Source: an uncultured Desulfobacterales bacterium
Lineage (GTDB): Bacteria > Desulfobacterota > Desulfobacteria > Desulfobacterales > JAFDCJ01
NCBI GenBank assembly: GCA_945787595.1
Contig: CALZJV010000017.1
Location: 1-23,362 of the forward strand
Length of the DNA stretch: 23,362 bases
Direction of reading: 5' to 3'
Shown here: piece after piece, positions 14,818 to 22,660 of the stretch
Position numbering within the stretch: the stretch's first letter is position 1
How the letters are laid out: every line of letters starts with the position of its first letter
The notes under the pieces: model-generated
Told to the model about the DNA's origin: nothing
Seen by the model: only the letters and a program-made list of their open reading frames with translations
Databases searched by the model: none
Position numbers and translations under genes: made by a program

Positions 14818-14906
14818 GTGGTTTTCCGCAACCAAATGATTTAAAAAATGATTTTAATCATCAGATTGTCGAGGCATGAATTATAATACGAATTTTAGAC
14901 GATTTA

Positions 14907-14934
14907 TTGTTCGGATTTCGATGACAGATACAAT
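14907..14934 (+). promoter_or_regulatory. Possible promoter of the response regulator gene
   Basis: TTGTTC (14907-14912), a 16-base spacer, and TACAAT (14929-14934), about 70 bases before the start codon. Moderate match only. Confidence 0.38.
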
Positions 14935-15003
14935 TTATACCCTTGCCCTATCAGCTCTAACAGGATATGATTAAAAATTAAAAAATTTAGCGGAGAGGAA
15001 AAT

Positions 15004-15387
15004 ATGGGAAAAAAAAATCGCCTGCTTGTCATTGATGACAGTTTAGAAACCGTGGCCGGACTGCAGCATTTTTTCAGCAAAAATTATGAGGTACTTACCG
15101 CACCGGACGGTATGGAAGGGTTGAAGTTGTTTGAAACGGAAGAAAAGGGATTTGATCTCGTCATCACCGACCTAGTCATGCCTTATATCAGCGGTGTCGG
15201 TGTCATTTCCATCATTAAAAAGAAGTATCCGGGAATACCCGTCATCGCCATCACCGGCTGGGGTGAACACCCAGGCGCCCTGGCCACCGAGGCTCATGCG
15301 GACATTGTGTTGGAAAAACCGATCGAGCTGCCGGAGCTGGACAAACTGGTTGCGGAACTTTTAGCAAAACAGGCCAAATCAGAATAG
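15004..15387 (+). CDS. Stand-alone response regulator receiver protein
   Basis: A 127-residue CheY-like receiver with no output domain. The acidic pair is Asp11-Asp12 (VIDDS), the phospho-acceptor is Asp56 (ITDLVMP), the switch Thr is Thr84 (AITGWG), and the conserved lysine is Lys105 (LEKPIELPEL). All catalytic positions are present, so it should accept phosphate from a histidine kinase. GGAGAGG precedes the ATG. No kinase is in the window, so its partner and effector are unknown; it may act through protein-protein contact. It is divergent from the DUF134 operon. Confidence 0.92.
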   Translation: MGKKNRLLVIDDSLETVAGLQHFFSKNYEVLTAPDGMEGLKLFETEEKGFDLVITDLVMPYISGVGVISIIKKKYPGIPVIAITGWGEHPGALATEAHADIVLEKPIELPELDKLVAELLAKQAKSE

Positions 15388-15459
15388 ACAACTTAAACGG
15401 CGCTTTCATAAATTAGCAACCGTTGAAGATCAAGGCACGGTGGCAGGTACAACATTGAT

Positions 15460-15762
15460 TTATGCTGCTCCCGGAGCCTCGGGATCTGTCTCTTCCTCGT
15501 CTTTCGCGCAAGTTTTTTCGATCAAGTCATTTTTGAGAAAATCATATAGCCTGCCGGTGTAGGCACATTTGATGGTCTCTCTGATTTTGTGAATTAGGTA
15601 TTCACTCAAAGCGGCCTCTCCATCGATTCTTAGGCGAAAGGCCAGCAGTCTTTGAAGGTTTTTATCATTTTTATCGCGATCAGGGACCATTCGCATGATT
15701 CGTTGAAATAAAAGTTGATAGGGCCCGTCTTGATCTTCGATAGTAACCAACTTGTCGGACAT
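15460..15762 (-). CDS. Hypothetical protein, 100 residues
   Basis: Not a family I recognise. The first 15 residues (MSDKLVTIEDQDGPYQLLFQ) are followed by a mostly alpha-helical, charged body and an acidic tail (CAKDEEETDPEAPGAA). No transmembrane or signal segment. GGAAGGG lies a few bases before the ATG, and the codon pattern looks coding, which supports a real gene. It converges with the response regulator gene, with about 70 bases between stops. A cytoplasmic regulatory or partner role is possible but not shown. Confidence 0.62.
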   Translation of the reverse strand: MSDKLVTIEDQDGPYQLLFQRIMRMVPDRDKNDKNLQRLLAFRLRIDGEAALSEYLIHKIRETIKCAYTGRLYDFLKNDLIEKTCAKDEEETDPEAPGAA

Positions 15763-15960
15763 AGCACCCTTCCTTCTCCAGACTGAAGGTCAATTCTTAA
15801 CCTGACTTGTAAACTCAGACCTCATCATAAAGTGGACGATGATCGATTCGGAAACCCCAAAATATAGATGTTTGATATGCGTAGCTCGAACCTGTATGCT
15901 GACAGATCTTACACGTTGCGTGTTGCTTGTTCAAGTTATATTTGAGGTATAGGTGGCATC

Positions 15961-16422
15961 ATGATCAAAGTAAAAGATATCATGACCCGGGAAGTCAAGT
16001 CCGTTTCCCCCGAAACAGAGATCACCCAAGCGGCGAAACTGCTCCTGTCAGAGCGCATCAACGGAGTTCCCGTGGTCAGTAGAGCCGGCGAACTGGTGGG
16101 GATCCTCTGTCAGAGTGATCTCATCGCCCAACAAAAAAGCATCCCGATTCCCTCGCTTTTTACTCTGCTGGACGGCTATATCCCGCTGACCTTCTTAAAC
16201 CGGCTGGACAAAGAAGTTGAGAAAATTGCGGCCACAAAGGTGGATAACGCCATGACACCCGACCCGGTTACCGTCAACTCCGACACCGGCATTGATAAAG
16301 TTGCTGCCCTCATGGTGGAAAAAAATTATCATACCTTGCCGGTGGTCGATGACGGCAAGCTAGTGGGGATTGTGGGAAAAGAAGACGTTTTGAGGACACT
16401 GCTAACAGAAACTGAAAAATGA
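15961..16422 (+). CDS. Tandem CBS-domain protein
   Basis: A 153-residue protein consisting of a single CBS pair (Bateman module). CBS1 is about residues 1-60 (VKDIMTREVKSVSPETEITQ, then INGVPVVSRAGELVGILCQSDL). CBS2 is about 93-150 (VDNAMTPDPVTVNSDTGIDK, then YHTLPVVDDGKLVGIVGKEDV). The 35-residue insertion between them (IPSLFTLLDGYIPL) is common in environmental anaerobes. Such proteins bind adenine nucleotides and act as energy sensors in trans. No enzyme domain is fused and no partner is evident nearby. The ribosome site is weak. An inverted repeat ACACG-TTG-CGTGT lies about 40 bases upstream. Confidence 0.9.
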   Translation: MIKVKDIMTREVKSVSPETEITQAAKLLLSERINGVPVVSRAGELVGILCQSDLIAQQKSIPIPSLFTLLDGYIPLTFLNRLDKEVEKIAATKVDNAMTPDPVTVNSDTGIDKVAALMVEKNYHTLPVVDDGKLVGIVGKEDVLRTLLTETEK

Positions 16423-16528
16423 GTAATCGTTCACGGGGTCAGGGTTCACCTCAAATTCCCCAATCTAATCAATCCGCATATTTTAAAGAATCCGCTCGTA
16501 TTCTGAACTCCTCTAAAGCATTGGACCC

Positions 16529-16753
16529 TTACTGGTTGCCGAATCCATTTTGCCCTCCGCAGTCCGGGCATTGCCAGGTGATGGCATTGCAGGACATGCC
16601 CCATATATTTTCTTCCATACAGTTCTGACAAATACTGAATCCGCAGCGGCACTGCCAACAGAAGGGAAATTTCCTGCCACAGCAGTGGCAAACACGATGG
16701 CCCTGTTTACGGTATTTTCGTCGATAAGCAGATCTTATTTGGGTGTCTTTCAT
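16529..16753 (-). CDS. Small cysteine-rich zinc-ribbon-like protein, 74 residues
   Basis: Eleven cysteines in 74 residues: Cys22, 24, 25, 32, 35, 37, 42, 45, 55, 62 and 65. They lie in CxxC-type knuckles (CHCC, CWQC, CQNC, CPDC) that suggest two or more zinc sites or an Fe-S site. The N-terminal 20 residues are strongly basic (RRKYRKQGHR), possibly for nucleic acid contact. The ribosome site before ATG 16753 is poor. The cysteine spacing is hard to explain by chance, so a real gene is likely. It converges with the CBS gene. Function unknown; it belongs with the other Cys/His small protein in the window only by general style. Confidence 0.6.
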   Translation of the reverse strand: MKDTQIRSAYRRKYRKQGHRVCHCCGRKFPFCWQCRCGFSICQNCMEENIWGMSCNAITWQCPDCGGQNGFGNQ

Positions 16754-16869
16754 GGTTGTTGTTTCATTGCTTTGCTGTTATACACTCTGAGAACTTTAAT
16801 GCAAGCCGCAAACCATGTCAATCTGGGTAGACGGGTGTGTGGCTTTGGGAACCTAACCCGGATGAGCCT

Positions 16870-16996
16870 GAAATAACAAATTACAAGCACCAAATTACAA
16901 TATCCAATTCTCAAATAAGATCAAACGCCAATTATTTGAGATTTCGAATTTTGGTCATTGTGATTTGTTTGGTATTTGTGATTTGTTATTTGAAAT
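16870..16996. repeat. AT-rich imperfect inverted-repeat element (about 127 bases)
   Basis: The left arm runs from TGAAATAACAAATTACAAGC to TCTCAAATAA at 16918. The right arm, 16932-16996, is its imperfect reverse complement (TTATTTGAGA to TTATTTGAAAT) and is longer, carrying an extra internal copy of the CAAATxACAA unit. Only about 13 bases lie between the arms. A transcript would fold into a long hairpin. The form is like a non-coding dispersed repeat or MITE-like element; no transposase or target duplication is visible. Confidence 0.65.
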
Positions 16997-17038
16997 TTTT
17001 TTAATTGCTGAACACTCTTATGAAACTACATTTATTTA

Positions 17039-17110
17039 GACAGGATTTACAGGATTTACAGGATTTTTTTGGTTTAGTATATTTATCCTGTCCATCCTGT
17101 TGATCCTGTC
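17039..17110. repeat. ACAGGAT direct-repeat arms forming an inverted repeat
   Basis: Three copies of the 9-base unit (ACAGGATTT, with the last running into a T-run) at 17039-17064 are mirrored by three complementary ATCCTGTxx units at 17085-17110. The arms are 26 bases with four mismatches, around a 20-base AT-rich loop. It lies directly after the preceding inverted-repeat element and about 140 bases before polA. Confidence 0.75.
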
Positions 17111-17246
17111 AGAAAATTATACATTTATGCCGTTAAGTTTTCTTCTTCGATCAGACCGGCCGTTTTTTTGGCCGGCGGCTGGGCTGACGCCTGAAACCTT
17201 TATTTTCCTAAAGCATAATATCATTTAAAAATTGATAAGGTTCTAA

Positions 17247-19925
17247 ATGGAAAAACAAAAGACCATCTATCTCATCGACGGTACTGCCTATATTTATCGC
17301 GCCTACCATGCCATCCGGGCACTCTCCAATTCCAGAGGACTTCCGACCAACGCAATTTTCGGGTTCACCCGCATGCTCATGAAGCTCATGGAAGACCGTT
17401 CACCGGAATATGTCGCCATGTTTTTTGATGCCAAAGGGCCTACTTTTCGCCATGAAATGTATAAAGATTACAAGGCCAACCGGCCTCCCATGCCTGAAGA
17501 TATGGTAGTTCAGCTGCCTTATATCAAAAAGGTTACCGCGGCATTCAATCTGCCGATCATAGAGATGCAAGGGTTTGAAGCTGATGATCTCATCGGGACC
17601 ACAGCGCGCCTGGCCGAAAAGGAGGGTTATTCGATTGTTATCGTCACCGGGGACAAGGATTTTATGCAGCTGGTCACCGATAAAATCGCTATTTGGGATC
17701 CCATGAAGGACAGCACCATTGATCTTCAATCCATTAAGGAAAAATTTGGGATTGAGCCGCACCAGATGATCGATGTTCAGGGGCTTTCGGGTGATACGGC
17801 CGATAACATTCCGGGAGTGCCGGGGATCGGTCAGAAGACGGCACTTACTTTGATTAAAACCTACCGCAGCATGCAGGGGGTATATGAAAAGCTTGACACC
17901 ATCACCCAAAAAAGACAGCGTGAAAATCTTGGAAATTTTAAAGAGCAGGCTTTTTTAAGCCGTGAGCTCGTTACCATCAACACCCAGGTGCCGCTATCCT
18001 TGGATCATGCAAAATTCAAAGTCACGGCCCCGGCGCGTCAAAAACTTACCGAGCTCTTCAAAATCCTTGAATTCAGACAATTGCAGCAGGCATTTCCAGA
18101 GCAGGCCGATCTTAGCCGAAAAGACTATCAGGCCATCATGAATATTGCAGACCTGCAAACGTTGATTTCACGTCTTGAAACCGCCGGACGGTTTGCATTG
18201 GATACGGAAACCACTTCAACCAATCCCATGCAAGCGAATCTGGTCGGTTTGTCATTTGCAGTCAGAGCCCATCAAGCTTTCTATATTCCATGCACACACA
18301 ATTATCTCGGTGCCCCCGAACAACTCGACCTCAACATTGTGCTGGATCGGCTCAGGCCGATACTGGAAAATCCGGCAATCGAAAAAATCGGGCAGAACAT
18401 TAAATATGACTGGATGGTACTGGCACGCCATGGTATCAACCTGGCGGGTGTCGCCTTTGATACCATGCTAGCCTCCTATCTGCTGGACCCCTCCAAGCGG
18501 GCTCATAATTTGGATCAAATCGCTCTGGATTTCCTGGACCATAAAACCATCACCTTTGAGCAAGTCGCCGGCAAAGGAAAAAACGTTGTGCTGTTTTCAC
18601 AGGTTGCCTTGGATAAAGCCATACCGTACGCCTGTGAGGATGCCGATATCACCCTCATGGCCTATGATGTGTTAAATCCCAAACTCAAGGAGCTTGGCCT
18701 GGATGAACTGATGACCTCAGTGGAAATGCCTCTGGTGCCGGTTTTAATGCAGATGGAAATGCGGGGGACCGGCTTGGATGTAAACCGTCTGCATGAATTA
18801 TCCGGATCGTTTAAACAACAACTTGATGCACTGGAGGGCAGTATCTATGGCCTTGCGGGGGAATCATTTAATATCAAATCATCCCAGCAGCTGGGCCGCA
18901 TATTGTTTGAAAAGCTCAAGCTGCCGATTCAAAAAAAAACCAAAAAGAAAACCGGTTTCTCTACCGATGTGAACGTACTGACAACCCTGGCCGAATATCA
19001 CGAATTGCCTGCCTTCATTTTACAGCACCGCACCCTGGCAAAGCTGAAATCAACCTATACCGATGCGTTGATTGAACTGGTTAACCCCCAGACCGGACGT
19101 ATTCACACTTCATACAACCAGACTGTGGCCGCCACCGGACGGTTGAGCAGTTCAGACCCGAACCTGCAAAATATTCCCATCCGCACCGAAGAAGGCCGCA
19201 AAATTCGCAGGGCTTTCGTACCTCGCCGGGGCTGGCATCTCGTTTCCGCCGATTATTCACAGGTCGAACTGCGCATCCTGGCCCACTATTCCGAAGATGA
19301 CATTCTGATAAAAGCATTTATGGAAAATGAGGACATCCATACCCGCACCGCCTGCGAGGTTTTTCAAGTAACACCGCAAGTATTGACGACCGAACTCAGG
19401 AGGCAGGCCAAGGCCATAAACTTCGGTATTATCTACGGTATGAGCGCCTTCGGTCTTTCAAAGCAACTCGAAATCAGCCGGAAAATGGCCCAAACCTTTA
19501 TCGATCAGTACTTTACTAGATATAGTGGTGTAAAGCGATTTTTGGAGCAGACCATTTCCGAGGCCCGCCATACACAGCAAACGAGCACGCTTCTTGGCCG
19601 CATCCGCATTTTAACGGATATTAACAGCGGCAACCACATCATTCGCCAGGCTGCTGAAAGGACGGCCATTAATACTCCGATTCAGGGAAGTGCCGCCGAT
19701 CTTATCAAAGTGGCCATGATACAGATAAACCAAGCTTTGGGGGAAAAAAAATTAAAATCCGCCATGTTACTGACAGTCCATGATGAGTTGGTTTTTGAGG
19801 TGCCGCCCGATGAGCTGAAAGTTGTCACCCGGCTGGTCAAGGACATTATGGAAGGCGTCTGGGAACTCAAAGTGCCCCTTAAAATCAACATCGCCCATGG
19901 GCATAATTGGGACGAAGCGCACTAA
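17247..19925 (+). CDS. polA: DNA polymerase I
   Basis: Full-length 892-residue family A polymerase for Okazaki-fragment processing and repair. The 5' nuclease domain (about 1-290) has LIDGTAYIYRAYHA, FDAKGPTFRHEMYKDYKANR, VTGDKDFMQL and GVPGIGQKTALTL. The 3'-5' exonuclease domain is intact: ALDTETTSTNP (Asp319, Glu321), IGQNIKYDW and YACEDADITL, so it should proofread. The polymerase domain has TGRLSSSDPNLQNIP, motif A SADYSQVELR (Asp669), motif B RRQAKAINFGIIYG and motif C TVHDELVFEV (His845-Asp846-Glu847). AAGGTTCTAA lies ahead of the ATG. It stands alone, preceded by two repeat elements and a small hairpin (CCGGCC/GGCCGG, 17156-17175). Confidence 0.98.
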   Translation: MEKQKTIYLIDGTAYIYRAYHAIRALSNSRGLPTNAIFGFTRMLMKLMEDRSPEYVAMFFDAKGPTFRHEMYKDYKANRPPMPEDMVVQLPYIKKVTAAFNLPIIEMQGFEADDLIGTTARLAEKEGYSIVIVTGDKDFMQLVTDKIAIWDPMKDSTIDLQSIKEKFGIEPHQMIDVQGLSGDTADNIPGVPGIGQKTALTLIKTYRSMQGVYEKLDTITQKRQRENLGNFKEQAFLSRELVTINTQVPLSLDHAKFKVTAPARQKLTELFKILEFRQLQQAFPEQADLSRKDYQAIMNIADLQTLISRLETAGRFALDTETTSTNPMQANLVGLSFAVRAHQAFYIPCTHNYLGAPEQLDLNIVLDRLRPILENPAIEKIGQNIKYDWMVLARHGINLAGVAFDTMLASYLLDPSKRAHNLDQIALDFLDHKTITFEQVAGKGKNVVLFSQVALDKAIPYACEDADITLMAYDVLNPKLKELGLDELMTSVEMPLVPVLMQMEMRGTGLDVNRLHELSGSFKQQLDALEGSIYGLAGESFNIKSSQQLGRILFEKLKLPIQKKTKKKTGFSTDVNVLTTLAEYHELPAFILQHRTLAKLKSTYTDALIELVNPQTGRIHTSYNQTVAATGRLSSSDPNLQNIPIRTEEGRKIRRAFVPRRGWHLVSADYSQVELRILAHYSEDDILIKAFMENEDIHTRTACEVFQVTPQVLTTELRRQAKAINFGIIYGMSAFGLSKQLEISRKMAQTFIDQYFTRYSGVKRFLEQTISEARHTQQTSTLLGRIRILTDINSGNHIIRQAAERTAINTPIQGSAADLIKVAMIQINQALGEKKLKSAMLLTVHDELVFEVPPDELKVVTRLVKDIMEGVWELKVPLKINIAHGHNWDEAH

Positions 19926-20057
19926 GGCGCCGTCTCATAGATTTTGCTTCTCCCATCGGAATTTGTAACGAATGTCGTCCACCGGAATTATCTTACCCGC
20001 TCAGTTGAAGCAATGAATTAAGCTCCTCTCTGGGTCTTTGATTCCAGCGGTGGTCCA

Positions 20058-20237
20058 CTATTCTCTATTATCCGGCTTTCCAGTAAACTTCATCGAGCCC
20101 TTCGTTGTTTTTTCCACAGTGAGGTAAATCTCTTTGAATGTTTCGTGGAAGCTGCTTGGAGAAATCCTGCCGCTTTCAATAAATTTAACAACGATTTCCT
20201 TGGTAGTTCTCAGTATTTGTTCATCGATGGTCGCCAT
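20058..20237 (-). CDS. 59-residue protein resembling the MucR N-terminal region
   Basis: The frame ATG 20237 to TAG 20058 encodes MATIDEQILRTTKEIVVKFI followed by ESGRISPSSFHETFKEIY and a short basic tail. AGGGAG lies about seven bases before the ATG. The pattern 'xxEIVxxYIxxxxIxxxxLPxxIxxVYxxL' of the MucR/Ros N-terminal domain fits (KEIVVKFIESGRISPSSF, then FKEIYLTVEK), but the zinc finger that follows in true MucR is absent; the gene simply ends. Such short versions may act in oligomerisation or protein contact. The remote similarity is by eye, so function is tentative. It converges with polA. Confidence 0.6.
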   Translation of the reverse strand: MATIDEQILRTTKEIVVKFIESGRISPSSFHETFKEIYLTVEKTTKGSMKFTGKPDNRE

Positions 20238-20549
20238 ATTACCGCTCCCTTATCCCACATAGGCCTGTCCCCGCACCGATCCAGCTGCCAACATCGTCGC
20301 CCGGGGAAGGTAGCGGGTCGGCCGAAAATTGCAGTCCAAACTGATTTATCCGGAACCTTGTTATCACAGTATTTGATTCTTGACGTATTCAGCCCCACTC
20401 GACCTAAGCCGACAAAGTCACTTCGGGACAAGCCGAAACACGCCGGATCATATTTCTATAATGAATTTGGACTGTTATCAAAAACCCGAACAGGTGTCAA
20501 GGCATTCGGCCCGCCGAGCATGCCTCAATTACATACATTGATGTTCTGA
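20238..20549. other. Intergenic stretch without a convincing gene
   Basis: A plus-strand open frame covers this stretch (20145-20549), but its translation is rich in Pro, Arg and Ser with no fold-like pattern, and it overlaps the 59-residue gene in antisense. A copy of the GGACAAGCCG motif lies at 20426-20435. No RNA gene recognised. Confidence 0.5.
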
Positions 20550-20578
20550 TTGACATCCCGATTTAGATTTCTTATTAG
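20550..20578 (+). promoter_or_regulatory. Possible promoter of the CsgG/FlgT-like lipoprotein gene
   Basis: A perfect TTGACA (20550-20555), a 17-base spacer, and TATTAG (20573-20578). The expected start of transcription falls at or almost at the ATG codons 20585 and 20588, so the mRNA would be leaderless or nearly so. No ribosome site is present there, which agrees. Confidence 0.42.
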
Positions 20579-20584
20579 TGTAGA

Positions 20585-21568
20585 ATGATGCCATACCGTA
20601 AAGACCCGACCCCAGTTTATACATGCTCATTTGCCGATGCATTGATTCTTTTCGCTGTTTTTTTATCTTTTATCGGTTGCGCTACCACACAGACCGTGGT
20701 GGAAAAAACAACCAAAACGGTCACTCGGGCCACCCGGGATATTAGCCGCAAAATAGTCCTGTCCGATGAGGATTTGAAAAGGAAGGTGGGCATATTAAAT
20801 TTTGAAAATAAAACGTTGCGGCAGGTCCGAAATTTTCAGGAAATTTTTCAGAAAGATCTAGCTAAATATTTGAACGACCGCTGTCCGGGGATTATTCTGT
20901 CAAACCCGGCAGTCGACGGACAACTGAATGCCTTAAAAGAACCGCCCAAATTAAAATCCGATCTTATCGATGGCTATGCCCTGACAATCCTCGGCCGGCA
21001 GCTCGGGCTAAACGCTGTTGTTACCGGCAGCCTGGAAGACATCCGCGTCATAGATGAATTGCAGGGGGTACTGTGGACTAAGGACAAAGAACACCTCGTG
21101 CTGGTATTTATCCGGGTGGAAGTTTTTGACACCCGGACGGCCACAAAAATTCTTGATAATACATTCGACCACCGGACAGAAATAGACGATTATGAATTTA
21201 GGATGATTCAGGAAAGTGAAGATATCGACTTACCAAAACTCAATGAGACCTTGAACCGCTTGCTGACCGATATCGGCGACAGTATATGTGACGCAATCAG
21301 GGATCAGCCCTGGGATGGATACATTACCAAAATTGATGGCGACAGGTATTTCGTCCCATCGGGAACCGAATTGGGACTTGAGCCGGGTGATATCCTGGAA
21401 GTTTTCGACAGCAGCAAAATTATGGAGGGGCTCGGCGGTCAGCGCTTTTTCGTTCCGGGTTTAAAAATCGGTGAAATTGAGATAGTGGCCATCACCAAGG
21501 ACAGACTGGAAGCAAAACTGGTTTCGGGAGAGGAAATCACGAAGGGAAGTACGGTACGGCGGAAATGA
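20585..21568 (+). CDS. Lipoprotein with CsgG-like and FlgT C-terminal-like domains
   Basis: A 327-residue envelope protein. Residues 17-31 are hydrophobic and end in SFIGC-ATTQ, a lipobox-like site (Cys32), so it is probably lipidated. Residues about 60-200 show the CsgG/TolB-N-like alternation (KVGILNFENKTLRQVRNFQE, LGLNAVVTGSLEDI, VEVFDTRTATKI). Residues about 240-326 resemble the FlgT C-terminal SH3-like domain (KIDGDRYFVPSGTELGLEPGDILEVF, then KIGEIEIVAI and KGSTVRRK). These domains occur in proteins that build outer-membrane secretion or flagellar structures. Start choice between the adjacent ATGs is open, and no ribosome site is present. It stands alone; specific role unknown. Confidence 0.75.
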   Translation: MMPYRKDPTPVYTCSFADALILFAVFLSFIGCATTQTVVEKTTKTVTRATRDISRKIVLSDEDLKRKVGILNFENKTLRQVRNFQEIFQKDLAKYLNDRCPGIILSNPAVDGQLNALKEPPKLKSDLIDGYALTILGRQLGLNAVVTGSLEDIRVIDELQGVLWTKDKEHLVLVFIRVEVFDTRTATKILDNTFDHRTEIDDYEFRMIQESEDIDLPKLNETLNRLLTDIGDSICDAIRDQPWDGYITKIDGDRYFVPSGTELGLEPGDILEVFDSSKIMEGLGGQRFFVPGLKIGEIEIVAITKDRLEAKLVSGEEITKGSTVRRK

Positions 21569-21587
21569 TTGCGCGAAAGCGTCCAGA

Positions 21588-21609
21588 ACTCCAATACTCC
21601 ATCACTCCA
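21588..21609. repeat. Short ACTCCA tandem repeat
   Basis: ACTCCA occurs three times at 8-base intervals (21588, 21596, 21604), in the spacer between the lipoprotein gene and dusB. It is very short and may be the remnant of a longer dispersed repeat. Confidence 0.5.
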
Positions 21610-21685
21610 GTGCTCTAAGGCCGAGACTTTCAAGAACCTCTGGCAACCTTCAAATTACCTTTTTATTGGTTAAAATTCCGAAAAT

Positions 21686-22660
21686 CTATGCCAATTTGTT
21701 CAGCAGTGAATTCCTATAGGCGCCAATCAACTCAACTCCTTCTTCCTCCGATGACAGATGTTTTATCGATTCGCGGAATTTACTGCTATTCCGCATTCCC
21801 CGGGTAAACCAGCCCAGGCGGCTGCGCATCATTCTGCAGGCCGCCTCTTCACCAATATAATCCACGGACGCTCTAAAATAATGGGTCATTACGTCAAACT
21901 GCTGATTAAGATCCTTGCGCGCCGGTTCTTCGCCGTTGATGCGCGCAAGCACCCGGGAGAAAATTGTGGGATTCCCGATTGCCCTTCTACCGATCATAAC
22001 GGCATCACATCCGGTTTCTTCCAGCATTTTCAGTGCATCACGGGCTGAAATGATATCGCCGTTACCGATGACAGGGATGCCTACGCTTTTTTTAACAGCT
22101 GCGATAATGGACCAATCTGCCAGTCCCCTGAAATGCTGACCGGCTGTTCGAGGATGAACCGCGATGGCATCCACTCCGCAGTCTTGTGCAATCCTGGCGA
22201 TGTTGAGAGCCTCCCGGCCGGATGCATCCCAGCCGCTTCTAATTTTGATGGTCAGCGGTATGCGAATGGCTGCGCGCACCGCCTTTAGCAATGCTATCGC
22301 CTGATCCGGGGTTTTCATGAGGGCCACACCGGAACCGGTTTTGATCACCTTTCGCACCGAACAGCCGAAGTTGATATCGACAATATCGGCTCCTTTGGAC
22401 TCGACAATAGCAGCCGCTTCAGCCATGATGCCGGGATCCGATCCGAATATCTGAACTGAAAGTGGCTTTTCTTCCGGAGCACTGTTCAGCATCTGTTCAG
22501 TTTTGCCGCATTGGTAAACGAGTCCATTGGCACTGATCATCTCTGAACAGACCAGGCCGCAACCGGACGCCTTTGCCATTAGGCGAAACGGCAGATTGGT
22601 AATTCCAGCCAGCGGCGCGAGGATGGTTTTGTTGGATAAGGATAGAGAACCTATCAGCAA
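21686..22660 (-). CDS. dusB: tRNA-dihydrouridine synthase, DusB type, TTG start
   Basis: Reduces uridine to dihydrouridine in tRNA using FMN and NADPH. At 324 residues it is normal length. Family features are APLAGITNLPFR (15-26) for FMN binding, the catalytic Cys100 in DINFGCSVRKV, KTGSGVALMKTP, IKIRSGWD, AIAVHPRTAGQHF and VIGNGDI, with ETGCDAVMIGRRAIGNP near the C-terminal part. The usual GCP after the catalytic Cys is GCS here. The start is TTG at 22660 with AAAGGAG five bases upstream; no better start keeps the N-terminal strand. It overlaps the stop of the upstream DUF1848 gene by seven bases, so the two are likely translationally coupled. Confidence 0.93.
   Translation of the reverse strand: MLIGSLSLSNKTILAPLAGITNLPFRLMAKASGCGLVCSEMISANGLVYQCGKTEQMLNSAPEEKPLSVQIFGSDPGIMAEAAAIVESKGADIVDINFGCSVRKVIKTGSGVALMKTPDQAIALLKAVRAAIRIPLTIKIRSGWDASGREALNIARIAQDCGVDAIAVHPRTAGQHFRGLADWSIIAAVKKSVGIPVIGNGDIISARDALKMLEETGCDAVMIGRRAIGNPTIFSRVLARINGEEPARKDLNQQFDVMTHYFRASVDYIGEEAACRMMRSRLGWFTRGMRNSSKFRESIKHLSSEEEGVELIGAYRNSLLNKLA

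Noticed and set aside
15911..15923. Inverted repeat ACACG-TTG-CGTGT upstream of the CBS gene
   Set aside because: Five base pairs with three-base spacing can arise by chance; no promoter could be aligned with it convincingly.
16870..17110. CRISPR array
   Set aside because: The repeated units are short (about 9 bases) with no spacers of regular length, and the arms are inverted, not direct.
17156..17175. CCGGCC/GGCCGG hairpin before polA as a terminator
   Set aside because: The T-run lies inside the loop rather than after the stem, so it does not have the form of an intrinsic terminator.
20145..20549. 134-codon plus-strand frame before the lipoprotein gene
   Set aside because: It overlaps the 59-residue gene in antisense, has no ribosome site, and its Pro/Ser/Arg-rich translation shows no fold-like pattern.
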